Assembly: GCF_947499295.1 (NCBI RefSeq)
Contig: NZ_CANMNP010000007.1
Span: 1 to 64,000 of the forward strand
Direction: 5' to 3'
DNA: 64,000 nucleotides
Source of the DNA: an uncultured Roseibium sp.
Lineage (GTDB): Bacteria; Pseudomonadota; Alphaproteobacteria; Rhizobiales; Stappiaceae
Shown: piece by piece, positions 62,536 through 64,000 of the stretch
Numbering within the stretch: the first letter of the stretch is position 1
Layout: each line of letters starts with the position of its first letter
Notes under the pieces: model-generated
What the model was told of the DNA's origin: nothing
Databases searched by the model: none
Seen by the model: the letters and a program-made list of their open reading frames with translations, nothing else
Made by a program: the position numbers and the translations under genes

Positions 62536-63786
62536 CTAGTCTTCGCTCTTGGAGGAGGCCACATCACCGGCTTCCACGCGCTTGGAAAATTCTGTGTCTT
62601 CACCGGACGCCAGGATCTTGGCCTGTTCAATCCAGCCGTCGCGTTCGATACGACCCTTGAACTTCAATCTGCTATCCACCCATGCGACTTCAGCAGGTCC
62701 CCAGTTCGCAACCTGGTCGAAATGGAAGAACCCGAGATCATGCAGCGTTGCTTCCAGTTTCGGTCCGACGCCCTTCAATTTCTTCAGATCGTCAGGTTTA
62801 CCGCCACGGGCCTCGGTCAGCGTCTCCGGCGCTTTCTCTTCAACCGCAGCCGCCTCCTTCTCCGCCTTCGGTTTTACGGCGGACTTTGGTGCAGCTGCTT
62901 TGCTGGCCGGCTTCTCTGCCTTCTCAATTTCTTTCGTGTCGGCTTTCTTCTCAGCAGGAGCTGCTGATTTCTTTGCCTCAGGAGCCGCTGCCGATGTGTC
63001 AGGCTTTTTCTCTGCCTTAGCGGCAAATGCTGCCTTCACTTTGGCAACCGCATCTTCAGCAGGCGTTGGCACGCCATCATAGTCGTTTCCGCCGACGTTG
63101 ATCGAAGCGCCGGCGAAGTCGTGGGATGCCTTCTCAGCTCCATCAACGACATGAGCAACGGGCAATGCCCCTTTACTCGTGTCCTCAATGTCGGTTAGAG
63201 ACGTCTGCTCACCTTCAGCCATTGCAAAACGCCGGCCGTTCTGCGGTCCGGGCGTGACTTCATGCCCTTCGGAAATATCATCAAGCAACTTGTTGAAACT
63301 GTCGGGCGTCAGATCCTCATAAGTGTCCTTGAAGATCTGAACCATGGGGGCGTTTACGCAAGCACCAAGACACTCGACTTCTTCCCAAGAGAACATGCCG
63401 TCCTCTGAAATCTCGTGCATATGCTTGGCAATGCGGGACTTGCAAATCTTGATTAAGTCTTCTGAACCGCGCAGCTGACAGGGCGTGGTACCGCAAACCT
63501 GGATATGGGCTTTCTTTCCGACCGGCTGCAGCTGGAACATCGTGTAGAATGTGGCGACTTCCAGAACACGGATCTTGGGCATGTCGAGCAGCTCCGCAAT
63601 ATAGCGAATAGCCGGCTCACTCACCCAACCGTCATTTTGCTCCTGTGCACGCCACAAAACCGGAATGACCGCGGAGGCCTGACGTCCGGCCGGGTAGCGG
63701 TCGATAAGCTTATTGGCCCACGCGAGATTTTTCTCGGTGAACACAAAGCTTTCTGGTTGTTCCGCGGCAAGTCGGCGAACTGCCAT
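62536..63786 (-). CDS. nuoE: NADH-quinone oxidoreductase subunit E with C-terminal HhH-like extension
   Basis: The protein is 416 residues; the usual NuoE is about 160-220. The N-terminal thioredoxin-like [2Fe-2S] domain (about 1-190) has cysteines in [10 protein letters not shown] and CLGACVNAP (cluster N1a). A lysine/alanine/glutamate-rich disordered linker follows (about 255-330, charged AEKK/KAEK runs). A compact C-terminal domain comes next (about 335-400; [29 protein letters not shown]), which resembles the helix-hairpin-helix module called flap endonuclease-1-like 5' DNA nuclease domain, also found fused to alphaproteobacterial L21. The extension's job in complex I is unknown. Confidence 0.93.
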   Translation of the reverse strand: MAVRRLAAEQPESFVFTEKNLAWANKLIDRYPAGRQASAVIPVLWRAQEQNDGWVSEPAIRYIAELLDMPKIRVLEVATFYTMFQLQPVGKKAHIQVCGTTPCQLRGSEDLIKICKSRIAKHMHEISEDGMFSWEEVECLGACVNAPMVQIFKDTYEDLTPDSFNKLLDDISEGHEVTPGPQNGRRFAMAEGEQTSLTDIEDTSKGALPVAHVVDGAEKASHDFAGASINVGGNDYDGVPTPAEDAVAKVKAAFAAKAEKKPDTSAAAPEAKKSAAPAEKKADTKEIEKAEKPASKAAAPKSAVKPKAEKEAAAVEEKAPETLTEARGGKPDDLKKLKGVGPKLEATLHDLGFFHFDQVANWGPAEVAWVDSRLKFKGRIERDGWIEQAKILASGEDTEFSKRVEAGDVASSKSED

Positions 63787-63800
63787 GGTGTTATCCCCGT

Positions 63801-63995
63801 TTACTGCGCGATGGCCACACTACCGTCTCCGGTTTGCGCCTGACCGGCCACCAGGCCGGCGAGACGATCCATCCAGAATCGGCTTTGTGTCGCAAAAAAA
63901 TCATATCCTTTACGGCGGTCGCGCTTCAGGCCGTCAAGCTCCAAAACCGCGCCCAATTCGAAGAAACGATCAGCATTGTAGCCAAACAGCCGCAT
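63801..63995 (-). CDS. Small hypothetical protein upstream of nuoE (5' end uncertain)
   Basis: The frame holds at least 64 residues from an ATG five bases from the window edge, so its start and ribosome site cannot be judged; it may be longer. The sequence is charged and soluble ([20 protein letters not shown], then [20 protein letters not shown]), with no membrane helix or cysteine. It lies where nuoD would be expected to end, but it does not look like the NuoD C-terminus. It is probably an extra gene between nuoD and nuoE. The stop is 15 bp before nuoE. Confidence 0.5.
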   Translation of the reverse strand: MRLFGYNADRFFELGAVLELDGLKRDRRKGYDFFATQSRFWMDRLAGLVAGQAQTGDGSVAIAQ

Positions 63996-64000
63996 GCCAC

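Overview
The window reads as a chromosomal segment of a free-living, aerobic alphaproteobacterium. Gene content and order (single LolC/E permease, LpxI-type lipid A pathway, ProS without an editing insert, nuo genes followed by birA-rnj-mce-DUF1467-proS-lolCD-dnaE, LexA boxes of the GAAC-N7-GAAC type) fit Rhizobiales/Rhodobacterales, most like Stappiaceae (Labrenzia/Roseibium/Stappia). The family placement is inference. No insertion sequence, prophage, CRISPR array, rRNA or tRNA was found; nearly all of it is core genome.

Layout. 1-920 (minus): end of a CO-dehydrogenase-type cluster (coxG, then the first codons of coxS). 1194-5085 (minus): a membrane histidine kinase and its REC-DUF3369-GGDEF-EAL partner. 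5086-5827: AT-rich gap. 5828-12348: accessory metabolic and regulatory genes (FCD-type GntR regulator, fumC, alpha/beta hydrolase, an acyl-CoA ligase coupled to a two-PCC-domain protein, lexA). 12373-14802 (minus): comEC. 14935-20738 (plus): gltX, gltA and a chemoreceptor. 20846-35426 (minus): the conserved block rpsB-tsf-pyrH-frr-uppS-cdsA-dxr-rseP-bamA-lpxD-fabZ-lpxA-lpxI-lpxB, linking translation, isoprenoid and phospholipid precursors, outer-membrane assembly and lipid A. 35747-39824: a VOC protein, a membrane pentapeptide-repeat protein, an isochorismatase-type hydrolase and a divergent LysR regulator. 39869-51191 (minus): dnaE, lolD, lolC, proS, DUF1467, mce, rnj, birA. 51200-64000 (minus): nuoN to nuoE of respiratory complex I, with two small extra genes; nuoD should lie just outside.

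The most notable observations are outside the large ORFs. (1) A 32-codon ORF for a probable small membrane protein (43549-43647, minus) sits behind a promoter whose 17-bp spacer holds a perfect GAAC-N7-GAAC LexA box. The lexA gene in this window has two perfect boxes of the same type, and one lies in an equivalent promoter position. (2) A structured, terminator-ended candidate small RNA (about 47605-47799, plus) lies between proS and the DUF1467 gene, next to a 58-bp near-palindrome. (3) Complex I genes are interrupted by an unrecognised two-helix membrane protein gene (57827-58063), and NuoE carries a C-terminal helix-hairpin-helix-like domain. These rest on reading the sequence only; no searches were run.
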